This document shows, piece by piece, positions 46,799-59,080 of a DNA stretch of 64,000 nucleotides. Both the position numbers and the translations under genes were made by a program. The notes under the pieces are model-generated. The model was not told the origin of the DNA. It ran no database searches and saw only the letters and a list, made by a program, of their open reading frames with translations. The first letter of the stretch is position 1; each line of letters starts with the position of its first letter. Origin of the DNA: Straminergon stramineum (lineage: Eukaryota > Streptophyta > Bryopsida > Hypnales > Calliergonaceae); contig OY987271.1 of the NCBI GenBank assembly GCA_963920665.1, forward strand, positions 12,031,350 to 12,095,349, given 5' to 3'.

Positions 46799-49700
46799 CT
46801 AAACACCTAAGCCTACATTCCTTGAATCTCTAAGGCTTGTAATCACTATCTCCTTCACCTCAGCCCCGCTACTGTCACATCTAGTTCCCCATCGGTTGTC
46901 TTCATCGCTAGATGTCTCTTCCATGTCGTTTGATGAAGATTGTACAATTTTCACTCCTTTTTGTACTTGGGTAGATGTCAATGATCTCATTGATCTACCG
47001 GTCTTCTTCTCCATTTTGGCTCTTAATATAGCCTTACCAATGCCTTCCTTAAGGCTAGGGATTGTTTTCATTTTCTTCTTTGACCCCACTTGATAGGTAT
47101 CAAGTGGGGTTCTACCCACATTCGGTCTCTTCCTTAGAGAGGTAGCAAAGGATTGCATCATTCTTTTTTTACGAGCTTTAATGGAGTCTTCACCTTGTGA
47201 TATCTCTGCTTTTGGCACTCCTTGAATAATTAACTGTATTGCATTCAAAGATTGCGATGTGTGGCCTAATGATTTCAAGGAATGGCGTGGTGGATGGCCC
47301 CGATGTTGAATAAACATTGAAGCCAATGTCTCATCCTTATCATCATCATCGGTACATGATAAAATGGTTCGACTTGGATTGCCTCTGGAACTCATCTCTT
47401 TCGTAGGAGACAAATGTCTTTTTCCAAGCCGTGATTTCCTTGAACCATCCAATGTCATGGCATCGCTTTTAAATAGTGCACGTGGAGGAGTGCTACGTGG
47501 TGGTTCGGGAGAATCTTCCATAAGGTGCATTTTGCCAACACCACTGTTGACAAAAATTGGGCTACCTAACTCCATCGAACGTGCTTCAACATTGTCTTGT
47601 ACTTCGTGTGGTTTGGCATTTCCAATATTTGCTTCAACACATTTCTTGCTTGCCGATACCACTATTGACGCAACAATTCCATTGGACATGTTCATTTCAA
47701 CGTTCACCTCACATCCTCCTTTGTCTTTATGTTGGTCATTTTTTTCTATCGCCATTATTAGGGATGGAGCATCGGAAATGGGAATCACTTCATCCTTTTC
47801 AAGACTCCCATCATTCGCAACCGTTGTCCTATTGGTCACCCTTATCTCTACATACGTATCCTCCACGTTTGGTAGAAGATTTTTGCTACTCATGAATCCG
47901 GTTCCATCAACAAATCTAGCTATCGAAGGTACATCATCATCAAGCCCGCAATCATCCTCATCTGATCGAAACTCATACATGTCTCCATCCACGAGACCAC
48001 GACTCCGAAGTCTTCATTGTTTTGATTAGGAGTCTCAAACATTTCTTCATCAGAATTGTGCATATCATAATTCACAACATCTCTATCATTAGATACAGAT
48101 TCACCATCCTCGTCTTCTGAGATAGGCCCTTCCGAATCTTCGGACTCCACATTGTCATGGTACCACTTCTTTTCATCCTTCTCCTACGATGCGGCTATGA
48201 CTTTGGAATTGGTGTATACATACACCAAATCGGCTGCTCTCTGTGGCCTCAACTTGTTTCGGGATTTGTTGTGAACAAAAGAGTAGCTACTCCAATTTCG
48301 TTCACATGAAGATGATGACACCGGTTGGGCCAAAATCCTCTTTGCAATTGGAGCAATGAGCTTGCCACATGCACCTTCAAAATCCCACCAAGCATGTGCC
48401 GACAATTTCTGCTCAGCCGGATCCAACATGTCGTGGAACGGAGGATCTCGATGTTGAAATGCTACAAATTCCTTCACTACGTCAGGATAAGTTCCTGGTT
48501 GACATATTTTCCTGATAACGCACTTGCATGCATCTGTTGCATCTTGATCGTCAGCTAGTTCTTTATCGTGAAGAAGGTAAGGGTTCAAAAGAGCTCCTGC
48601 ATAATGTAGATTGGTCTCTACTATTTCCCATCGCTTACCAAATGCCTTTTCGATAGGAATGGCTAAGTCCAAGGACAAACCAAAGGGCTCTTGTCGTAAA
48701 GAGAAGACATGCTTCTCTAAATTCCTCATGATGTGCAACACCTTGCCCATGCATGGTGTTTTTGCATCCAAATCACGTAGACCAAACACCACAGGAGCCA
48801 TCAATTCTCGGAAATTAGTGGCACGGGCCCAAAAATGCTCATCTAAAATTGTCTTCTTCACCTCCTGAGACTCCGTACGAGATTTTGCGTTCTTCGTGTC
48901 CCGTAACTTGAGCACATATTCTATCCATTGTGGATCCACCACACTTTGTTGCAATCCAGTCTTGACCTTCAACAAACGAGAAATCATGAAGAAATTGGAG
49001 GCAAATCTTGTTTTCACCGACATCAATAAGCTATTCTTCGTTTCGTGCTTTTGAAATATAGCTAGCGGCATATGCTGCAATCGGAAGAACTTCACAACGG
49101 TTTGGGCCTTTTCCACTAGCTCCTTCAACCATTCTTGCTTCCCCTAATCTTGAAGCAACAAATTCAAGGCGTGCACTACACAACCTTGAAAGAAAATGTG
49201 CAGATATTTACTCGACACCATATTCCATGCTGCCGGATTTACAGGAGCGTTGTCTGCAGTCACTTGCACAACATTTGTGGGGCCTACTTGTTCTATAAAC
49301 TTTTCCAAGACAGAGGCCAAAAAAGGAGCATTCTTTTCGATTCCACTTGTATCTACCGATCCTAGAAATTGTTCACCCGCAGAAGATACAAGCATGGCAT
49401 TTATCAATGGTCGATTGGTAACCGAGCTCCATCCATCAATAGACAATGTTGCTCCAAACTTCCGAATGCTATCTTCGGTCCGACTATGAAGCTTTGTTTT
49501 GATGTCGGTCTTCGCTTGGTCAAGCAATTTATGGCGTAAATCATGATACGATGGTGGAGCGTAGGGCCCACAGTACTCGGCTGTTTTTTTCACTACTTCT
49601 TTAAATGCCGGATTTCGAGCTACAGCAAATGGTATGTTTGCCGCATAAAAGAAATTGGCCCACACTGCATTCAAATTGCGTTTTCCTGCGGAATCAAAGC

Positions 49701-50121
49701 CATCCACTAGACTACTCTGTCTTTGAGGTCTACTACGTGATGCCCTTGGAGTGTCACGATCACTGGATGTTTTTGTAGTTTGGTTTACTTCGGACCCTAC
49801 ACCAACAAATTCTTCTAGTGTTGTGCATGAGTCCTCTTGAGTAGAACGCGCCATATCCCTGTCATTTGAAAAATCCCTCCCGACCATACGCATGCTACCA
49901 ACATCTACGTTGTCAATGATCGGTCTCTGCGGGAATGCCCCATTAGATCGAAGAAATAGGATTCGAACATCCGGCGTCAATTGCGAACAAAGACTCACTC
50001 CTGTATCACGAACACCTGATGGGCCTTCATATCCTAAATGGCTCAACATACGGTTTATCTTCTTCGCAAACACCGAGTTGCAAGCCTTACACTTTACCTT
50101 ACCGGTTGATGGGGGTACCAT
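46799..50121 (-). pseudogene. hAT transposase with long C-terminal extension
   Basis: A minus-strand gene starts MVPPSTGKVKCKACNSVF (BED-like zinc finger). Codons 150-325 form the DUF659/hAT catalytic region, with first Asp in LSIDGWSS (codon 229), second Asp in TADNAP (290) and the CxxH motif CVVHALNLLL (314-317). Following an in-frame TAG (49144-49146), the rest of the core ends with the dimerisation motif SSSSCERNWSSYSFVHNKSR. A second TAG (48184-48186) is followed in the same frame by KDEKKWYHDN and an acidic region. A +1 frameshift near 47970 leads to 400 more codons to 46799, first acidic, then basic (KARKKRMMQS, SKKKMKT). Core length is typical; the extension is unusual and could be a separate gene. 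A GGACG array lies about 320 bases upstream. Confidence 0.8.
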
Positions 50122-50439
50122 ACCAACCAGACCAATCCTTGCTCATAGTGGCAAGGCACAAATTTTAATTCCGTATATTGGAATCAAATTCAAAATGTGA
50201 AGACCAAATGAACAATGTCCAAATATAATAAAAAATGAGTGCACAAAGCCTTGAAAATCAAGGCCCTCCCATCCACTGAACTATACATTACCAAGCAAGG
50301 GACACAAAAATTGCAGCTCCTAGCCCTTGGAAATCTTAACGTTCAATTTTCAAGAGTGCTCTCAAATGACTTCTTTCCTATAGTTATAGTCTCCCAAATT
50401 GGCCTGACCGTTGCAGACCATTTTTGAATCCACAGAACA

Positions 50440-50855
50440 TACTATCCGCCGTCGCCTGATTGCGCAGCGGACGGGCGGTCGGGCGGACGGACAGTCCAGC
50501 GGTCGAGCGGTCGGTTTAGTTGGGCGGACAGACGATCCAGCGATCAGGCGGTCGGTTTAGTCGGGCGGACGGACGGTCCAGCGATCGGGTAGTCGGTTTA
50601 GTTGGGCAGACAGACGATCCAGCAGTCGGGCGGTCGGTTTAGTCGGGCGAACGGACGGTCCAGCGGATAGGCGGTCGGGCCCACGGGGGTCAGGCGGACG
50701 GACAATGCGGACAAGCGGATGGAGTGACGCGAAGACACGCGGACAGGCGGACGGATATTGCGGACGGGTGGACGGGAGGTCGCGCAGACGGAAGGTCAGG
50801 CAGACGGGTGGTTTAAGGCGGACAGGCGGTCAGGCGGACGGGCGGGGTAGGTCAT
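50440..50855. promoter_or_regulatory. GGACGG/GGTCGG array upstream of transposase
   Basis: Tandem GGGCGGACGGACGGTCCAGC and GATCAGGCGGTCGGTTTAGT units (about 60 bp each, four units) followed by GCGGACGG repeats. It lies between the transposase start (50121) and the assembly gap. This array is organised in clear higher-order units. Confidence 0.75.
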
Positions 50856-51066
50856 GTTCAATTATTCAAATGTTCAATGCTTCAAGAGATGTGGGACAAA
50901 ATAGGGATTTATGGATGGAATGAGCCAATGAGGAGATTTTAGAAAATTATGGTTTTGTCAAAGGGTCTTATAATTTAAAATTTCTAGATGAGCATGAAAA
51001 AAATATACTTCACAAAAGTTGTTCTTCATAAATCACCATAGCATGAACTTAAAAGAAAGCAAAACA

Positions 51067-51266
51067 NNNNNNNNNNNNNNNNNNNNNNNNNNNNNNNNNN
51101 NNNNNNNNNNNNNNNNNNNNNNNNNNNNNNNNNNNNNNNNNNNNNNNNNNNNNNNNNNNNNNNNNNNNNNNNNNNNNNNNNNNNNNNNNNNNNNNNNNNN
51201 NNNNNNNNNNNNNNNNNNNNNNNNNNNNNNNNNNNNNNNNNNNNNNNNNNNNNNNNNNNNNNNNNN
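51067..51266. other. Assembly gap of 200 N
   Basis: Exactly 200 N, a conventional scaffolding gap of unknown true size. It removes the C-terminus of gene 2 and possibly more. Confidence 1.
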
Positions 51267-52662
51267 GTCGAGTATTTGACCCAGGACTGTAGACAACACC
51301 TCCTCCGGATCTAACCTCCATGTCCACCGCTGTAAACTGTCGTTTGGTTTCCGGAGAGTGGTCATTGTCATCGTCATCCTCTCTCTTCCGTTTTGAGCTT
51401 CGCATTGGAGACAAATCTACTTCTTCAACCTTCAAGGCCCTCAACGCAGCATCCACTCGATCTACGAACACATTGACCTGTTCATCATCAGCTTCGATGG
51501 GTAACCCTATTGGTTGAAAATCGGCCAACAGAAACCCCCTCCATTCAGCTATAATGTCACCTATCCTCTTGTCAAATGCCCCAGCTACCTCCACAAATGA
51601 ATGCCTTGTAGTTGTTTCCCCATCTATTTCAACAAGAGCACGAGCTTTAGTAGCTTCTTCCAACTTTGACAAGAAAAGGGTCCTACCAATCAAAGTGTGA
51701 TTATAAGCCCCGTATTGCTCATTGAACTCTTGAGCATGCTCCACCTCTATCCAAGTTTTTTTGGGCCCTTTTCGCACTTCTTTGTCGGGAAACCAAAAAA
51801 AAATCTTGTGTTGCACACTCCAATGGCCCCCCATGTTGCGACAAAACCATTCATGAGCCTCGCCATCTTCAATACCCCGGACCCGCAACTCCACCTCTCT
51901 ATTAACGGTCATCCACATGAAAGGATCCACTGGCTCTCCAGATTCCTCATACAATCCATGTTGGCATTCAATTGAATCCCACGTGAGAGGTCGCCCCAAA
52001 TGCGAGAAATTCTGGAACTAGTATGGCCCTTGATCAAGAGGAAGGGTTCATCGGTTGTATTCGTGGCCGGGGGGCATATCTTCCAAGATACCAAGCATTT
52101 CATAGAACCAAGGGCTTAGAGGAGAACGACACTCGGCACAAACCGAACGAATGAGTGATGCTTTCACGATGCATGTCACGTGAAAAGTGTGGCGACATTG
52201 GCCCATGGTTAGGGCTCCTTCAAGGCCAAAAGGACCTTGGCAAAGGCTACAATGACTCTTCAAGATTCCTGGGGCTGGATCGCAAGCATGCACTACTGTC
52301 TTCTCTTTCTCCTTGATGTGCGCTGAAAGTGTGTTGTAAGGGACCCACCCTTCCTCTACTTCCAAGGCCCAATCGATCTGTGCAACATTGTCCTTCTTTG
52401 CGTGGTTCAACCGCTCAAACATATCATCCATGTCCCCCCAACATGTAATTTCCGTGGAACCCCTTGGATGTTCATCAAACACTTTCTTGAACCAAAGCAA
52501 AGAGGTCTCCATGGCATTGCATTCTTCATCCGACTTCATTGCCAATTTCATAAGCCCTTTCATTGCTCGAGATACTACAGAGGGTTTGTCTTGGAGTTTC
52601 TGTACCCATGCCAACCATCGAGACTCTAATCCGCTCTTCGGCATGCATTCCTCTATGCCCAT
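51267..52662 (-). pseudogene. hAT-1 gene 2, C-terminal half: RING-H2 and unknown domain
   Basis: A minus-strand frame starts ATG at 52662, five bases inside the CACTA boundary, and is open to the gap apart from TGA (52048-52050) and TAG (52018-52020). Residues 138-178 form a RING-H2 finger: C138-x2-C141, C156-x-H158, H161-x2-C164, C175-x2-C178 (CSLC...CRHTFHVTC...CAEC), typical of E3 ubiquitin ligases. A second domain after the stops (GRPLTWDSIECQHGLYEESG...) is not recognised; it ends in a nuclear-signal-like SSKRKREDDDD before the gap. In the original orientation it directly follows gene 2 (36850-38715), with one frameshift, so it was probably one protein. E3 activity is inferred from the ligands only. 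Confidence 0.65.
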
Positions 52663-52977
52663 GATTTCACTACAACAAAATGGATGTTCTATGACTGCAA
52701 AAAATGAGTGCAGTGAGTCAAAAAATTTGAAAATATGACTCATGCAGGAATTACTATAGATGACGTGCAATATGACTGGGTCTAGTCATTACCGACTAGT
52801 CGCTTCGGACATGAGTCATATTTGTAGTCATCGTATTTGGGGGGTATAATTAGCCATATTTTGCCAATGTGGTGTATACGTTGACTATTCTTGGAGACTT
52901 GACTTTCTCTTGACTTGCCTGGGCAAGGAAAAAAAGTCTACATGGCATATGACTACTTGTAGTCATATTTTAAGCTG

Positions 52978-53170
52978 ACGTGGACTATGACTATGGTGAG
53001 TCATATTTTGGTGGACGTGGACTATGACTATGGTGAGTCATATTTTGGCAGATGTGGAGTATGACTATGGTGAGTCATATTTTGGCAGATGTGGAGTATG
53101 ACTATGGTGAGTCATATTTTGGCGGATGTGGAGTATGACTATGGTGAGTCATATTTTGGCGGATGAGGCA
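52978..53170. repeat. 37-bp hairpin repeats, right arm
   Basis: Five tandem GTGGANTATGACTATGGTGA and GTCATATTTTGG units, the complement of 45196-45412, with inverted TATGACT/AGTCATA half-sites. Confidence 0.8.
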
Positions 53171-54129
53171 TATGACTTTTTGTAGTCATATTTTGGGATG
53201 ATGTGAAATATGATTTTTGTGAGTCATATTTTTTGTCGATGTAAAAAATGACTCTCATGGGTCATATTCTTTGCATGTTGATGTAGAAAATAACTCTAGT
53301 GGATCATATTTTTCATTGATGTGGAATATGACCTTCATGAGTCGCTTTTTTTATTGATGTGAAATATGATTGATGTAAGTCATATTTTTGGCTATGTTGT
53401 AGTTCACATAGAATGTTACTAGTAATTTTATGATTGAATGTAGTTATATTTTTAAAAGTATAGAGTCACATTATTGGCATGATTGTAAACATTATATAAC
53501 TACAACAAGTCATATTTTGATTAAGATATATTATAAAATATGACTCAAACAAGTGATATTTGTAACTAGGTGACTTGAGGTTTATAGTAACTTTTGTCAT
53601 AAATTGTAATCACATTTTCCATACATTCTAAATTGACATGAGGCGTTGCAATCGTGCATCAGTATGGTTTAGTAGTTGTATAAATGACTACATACAATAA
53701 AAAATGAGTAAATATGATTTTTGAGATGCACAAAGATAATCATATTGAAGAGAGAAAATGCAAGAAAAAAATGTGACTCTTTTCAATGACATTTATTAGT
53801 CACTAACAAAAAACATATCACAATGACAGTCTAGAAATATATATTCCTACACACTGTAGGACTTGTAGTTCCTTACAAAAATGTGAAGAAGTTGTCTCTC
53901 TAGTGTTGTAAATAGCCTCCAATAACTTTAGTCCAGCTTTAAGTGCCTGCACATAAAATGAAACAGTTTAATTTTTAGTAAATGAACAATATAGCTCAAT
54001 CTTCAAAGATTTAAATCAACATAAAATGTGAAGCACAAGTTTAAAATAAGAAGAATCCATAATCACTATATCTCTAAAAAACACAAGAAAATAAGAGGAA
54101 AGAACAACAATAGTGATAAAAGGAACAAA

Positions 54130-55040
54130 AACTAGAAGGCAACAAGTGTTAAAAGGTAATAATAAGCAAGAAATAAGATGTAACAAAAAGAAACAAGAAG
54201 TAAGAATTAAGATGCAATAAGAAGCAACAAGAAACACAATTTAAAATGCTATAAATATCAAGAAAAAACAAATCAAGATGCAACAAGAAACAACAAGAGA
54301 GACAAGTTAAGATGCAATAAAATGCAACAAATAACAAGAAAAACAAGAATTGAAAGGCAATAAGAAACACAAGTTAAAATGCATCAAGAAGAGATTAAAA
54401 GCAAGAATTAAGAAGCAAGAAGAGGCAAGAATTAGGAAATAAGAATTAAGACATAACAAGAGGAAACTAGAAGCAAGAAACAAAAACTAAGAAGCAAGAA
54501 GAGGCAAGAATTAAGAAACAAGAATTAAGACATAACAAGAGGAAATTAGAAATAAGAAGCAAAAACTGAGAAGCAAGAAGAGGCAAGAATTAAGAAACAA
54601 GAATTAAGACATAACAAGAGAAAACTAGAAGCAAGAAACAAAAACTAAGAAGCAAGAAGAGGCAAGAATTAAGAAACAAGAATTAAGACATAACAAGAGA
54701 AAACTAGAAGCAAGAAACAAAAACTAAGAAGCAAGAAGAGGCAAGAATTAAGAAACAAGAATTAAGAGGTACAAAGAAAAGACTAGAAACAAGAATCAAG
54801 AACTAGGAAGTAAGAATTAAGACGTAACAAGCAAAAATTACAAGCAAGATTTAAGAATTAGAAAGTAAGAATTAAAAGGTAACAAGAAGAAACTAGAAGC
54901 AAAAATCAAGAACTAAGAAGCAACAAAAAGTAAGAACTAATAAGAAAGAAGAAGCCAAAGCTACAAAACAACAAGAGGCAAAACCTAAGAGGCAACTAAA
55001 AACAAAGAAGAAGAAGAAGAAGAAAAAAAAAAAGAAGAAA
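54130..55040. repeat. Purine-rich CAAGAAG/AAGAATTAAGA tract
   Basis: Complement of the TTCTTG tract in the other arm, with several 70-80-bp higher-order repeats (AAGAAGAGGCAAGAATTAAG). It is longer than the tract at 43495-44240, so repeat number differs between arms. Confidence 0.7.
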
Positions 55041-57831
55041 CGGCAGCTAGGGTTTCAAAACCCTAAATCAATGGTGGCTACATAAAAGTGGCGGCTAGGG
55101 TTTTCAAACTCTAGTCATGTCACTTACCCTAGTCATACACATGACTTGCTTTAGTCATGTGACTTCACGTAGTCATGCGACTTACTAAATCTGACTATAC
55201 TAAGCAACTAAGCTATTTTAACAACAAAATTTGCTTCAAAATGGATGTATGTTGCAATACATTTCTACAAAATGTCTAAAAGAAAATTGCAAGGCCTTCA
55301 ACACCTACAGTTATGGCAAAAAAAGACAACTTAGCAAATGCCTTACATCAATCAAAGTATCTATGTCTATGCACTAAGTATATAAGAGTAAAAATATTTG
55401 ATAGAAACACTATTTAAAAGTATCTTTGAAGTAAAAAAACGGACTATATTTTTATAGTCTATATCCTTCAAAGAACATTTAAGCAACCATTTTTTAATTG
55501 CAATACAAGCACGTGTATCGTAGTGAGCCTCAATCTTCATATGAATAATTTTGTGACTTCTATATGGCCCTTCAAAATCCCTCTATAAATATGACTTACA
55601 TAACATTGCAGAGAACCTTTTTAAGAAAGAAACAAACTTCAATACATGATATATGTGAGTATTTTATTTATATCCTTGATATTTTTAGGTCTAAAATTTT
55701 GACTTAGATTGGTCAAAATCAATTAAAACTTCTAATTTTTATAATTTGTGTCTGTTTTAGTTTAGATGTGAACCACTTATAGTTTATCATTAGAAAAAAA
55801 AATTGTTCACTACTTAGAACGCCCATTGAACAATACTTAAATATCTAACTTAGGAAATTTGAAGCCCAATAATAAAAAAAATATAAATAGATAAAGGTTT
55901 GTCTCTAATTCATCCTTCAAGATTTCATTCAACATTTTATTTTAGCCTATAAGTCTAAATTCATTTTTAATTTCAAAATTGGATTCTAAATGTCACTACA
56001 TTTCAAGTTCCCTTTTTGACTTGAATTGGATGAACTTTCGTATTTTTTATCTAAAACTAATATTATAGAATATTCAATTTCATTGTTCTCTATCTTCCAT
56101 AATTTTTATTTATTTTTTAAAGTGTGATATGTTACTAAAATTTTCTACAAATTAACTAAGTGATCTTGAATTCAAATTTGGATTTAATAAATTCTTAGAG
56201 GTTTGACCTAAACCTCTAATTTGTAGCGCAAATATAGTTTCTATAAGAAGAGAAAAAACTAAATGCCAAATTTAAGGACATGCATTGGAATTTGTTTCCA
56301 CGACATCCCCATTCTCCAACAATTCAACAGGTATATTGTAATTGTATCATGAGGTCTGCTTTAATCCATTTTTATTGCATTTATTGTGTTTTTGTATATA
56401 ACTTAAATAACAACTTTTACAACAGGAGGTATAAATTAGATATATGATCTAATTCTTTTTTTTCAACCTATTTCTTTCTACTTTTCCCTCTTTACTTTCT
56501 CTATATTATTTTCAATATTTTTTTTTCCTTTATTTTTGGAGATAGTTTAGAATTGCAATCTTTAACTTCTATTACTACTAACTAATTTCTAATTACTTTA
56601 GGAATCAAACAATTGTAATGACATCAACTTCATAATTGCTAACTAAATATCTACTTAAGACTTTGAAACTTCATTTGATCAACTATGTGTATTGTAATCA
56701 ACAATCTTTGTATAATTCAAAGTCAAATCCCTATAAGGGGGTCATATTAATCTCCTAACCATGTCTAAAGTTTCCAGTAGTAACTTGGAACCTACACTTC
56801 TTCTTCAAACACTTAGAGACTCTCAACACAAATCGCACTCCTTGCTTACTCTTGCTTCATGACCACTTGGATATGAATTTTACTCACACTCTTCTTTCTT
56901 TTCCTTGAATTAGATCTTTCCTAAGCTTCAAGTATTTTTTCTAAACTCCACAACCTTCAATCTATATTACCAGTTTAAATGCATTAGGTTTTGTTTTGTA
57001 TTAACCATCACAATCAATTAGCATAATTAGTCAAACATATGACAAGTTCCAATATTGGGTTGAGGGAGGGCTGGTTTTCATCTTGGGTTCTCAGGCTTAG
57101 TCCCACCTTGGTGCTTTGGTCAGTCTATAGGCTTTTATTCCTCTCTAATTTTTCCTTAAATCCTAAAAAAAAAAATCATTATTTGCTATTATTAATTACT
57201 TTATTCTTCTCTATTCCTTTTTTAATTCCTATAAATTTTTTTAATATATTAATAAAAATATAAACATATGCCACTCTAAATTATTTGGACATTAATTCTT
57301 TAATAGACACATTATACAAAAGAAAATAATTTATTTTAATAGGTATTTAACAAAGTCATGCTTTAATTCCAAGGAATGACCTCTAGGGACAAAATATAAA
57401 AGAGTCATCTTAGATTGCCCACCTTTTCCTTAGGCTTCCTCCAAAGGAAAAAAAATAACTACCAAAGAAATATATCTACAAAATATGACTACAAAATATG
57501 ACTAAAGTGAAAGTATGACTTAGCACTCTCCAAATATAATCCCCATCCAAATTTCTTCAGGCTACCCTAAAGGAAAAAAATGTGACTATCATAGAAATAT
57601 GACTATTCAATATAACTATGCGTTCCCAAACATGTTCCCCATGAAGCCCTATAAAATATTTTGGTGTTCCAAACAAATGTATATTATAAGCCCACGATGT
57701 ATAAGGGCAAAATATAAGTAGCAGTCATATTTCTCTCCAAAGTGTTGGCCTCCAAAAATATTACTACAAGTAGTCACCAATCATCCTCAATCATATTTTC
57801 AGAGTTATAAAACATCCATTTTGTTTTAGTA

Positions 57832-58020
57832 TTGGATAAGACAACTAATTTTCATGGACTAGAAGCCACGACCTTGCATGAAGACCTCATACCAAAGACA
57901 CCCATCATGTATGATGCAGTGGAAGTAAAGCCCAATGTGGTTGCAACTTCATTGCAACGTCTGATTAATGATGACATAGAAACAAATGACATACAATACT
58001 TTGATGCAGATTATGATTGA
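57832..58020 (+). CDS. 62-codon open frame, right arm copy
   Basis: Identical in sequence to the 40510-40698 frame (MDKTTNFHGLEA...). Function unknown; see that entry. Confidence 0.3.
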   Translation: MDKTTNFHGLEATTLHEDLIPKTPIMYDAVEVKPNVVATSLQRLINDDIETNDIQYFDADYD

Positions 58021-58679
58021 TTCCCCAATCATGGCTACAAGTGTTGTAAATGAAGTTATTTTTCATGTTTTAATTTGAATTTTGTATATAAAATTCTCTT
58101 CAACACATCACATAGAAATACACCATGTAACCGTGTTGGTCTTTGTAGGAAAATGTCAATGAAATGAATAGCATTTATCATATAATACATCAAGCACCAA
58201 CGCTGCCATTACAGTCTCTTGCAAGATTGACCATCTTTTCTTGACCTAATGTGTATATGAAAGAATAAACCCTCTATGTAATGATAACGAAGTCTACATT
58301 TGAAATACTACTTCTGAGGACTGCCGTTGTCACCAAAAGTGTATGTGAACCTTAAAATCAAAATACGTTTCACATGCATTTGGAGACCCTTCCCCAATCC
58401 CTTCCTACGAGATGATTTGAATATGAACCCATCTATTGTCTCCTACCATTAATTGATTTATTTTTTTGTAATTCACTTGTAAAACCTATGAGTAATATGA
58501 ATTAATGAATTGAAATATGAACATGTGGCACTTGAATTTATTGGATGCCAATTTTGTTATAGACAAAATACACAACAAAAAATAATCTTTTTTTTTAATA
58601 GAAATAAAAAAAAGTGATGTGTACACCCCAAGGGATGTCCCTATGGCCAAAATATGAGAAGGCCATTTTAGATTGCCCA

Positions 58680-59080
58680 CCTTTTCCTTGGGTTGCCCAT
58701 ACACACAAAAAAAAATATGACTACGAAATATGACTGAAGCAAAAATATGACTAGGACCTCTCCAAGCATGTTTCCCACCCAAATTTACCTTGGGTCAACC
58801 GAAAAGAAAAAAAAGTCACAACCATAAAGATATGATTGCAAAATATGACTATGAAATATGACTGAAGCAAAAATATGACTAGGACCTATCCAAGCATGTT
58901 TCCCACCCAAATTTACCTTGGGCCAACCTAAAAGAAAAAAAAAGTCACAACCATGAAGATATGACTGCAAAATATGATTGCCTACAAAATATGACTACGA
59001 AATATGACTGAAGCAAAAATATGACTAGGACCTCTTCAAGCATGTTTCCCACCCAAATTTACCTTGGGCTGCCCTAAAAG
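58680..59080. repeat. Tandem subterminal units, right arm
   Basis: About four units of the 130-147-bp AAAATATGACTAGGACC-type repeat, complement of 39034-39830 but fewer copies. Confidence 0.75.

Larger units (their letters stand above)
46198..52667 (-). mobile_element. hAT-1, right part (inverted orientation)
   Basis: This is the right 6.47 kb of hAT-1, now inverted. The outer terminus is at 46198 (CAGGGTTGACA, target bases CTCAGGAG at 46190-46197). It contains the transposase gene, a GGACG array, a 200-base assembly gap and the second half of gene 2. Restored to its original orientation, all its genes run left to right, after gene 2. Confidence 0.85.

Noticed and set aside
49144..49146. Amber readthrough or codon reassignment for the repeated TAG stops
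   Set aside because: TGA stops and frameshifts also occur, and contexts fit C-to-T decay, so ordinary pseudogenisation is simpler.
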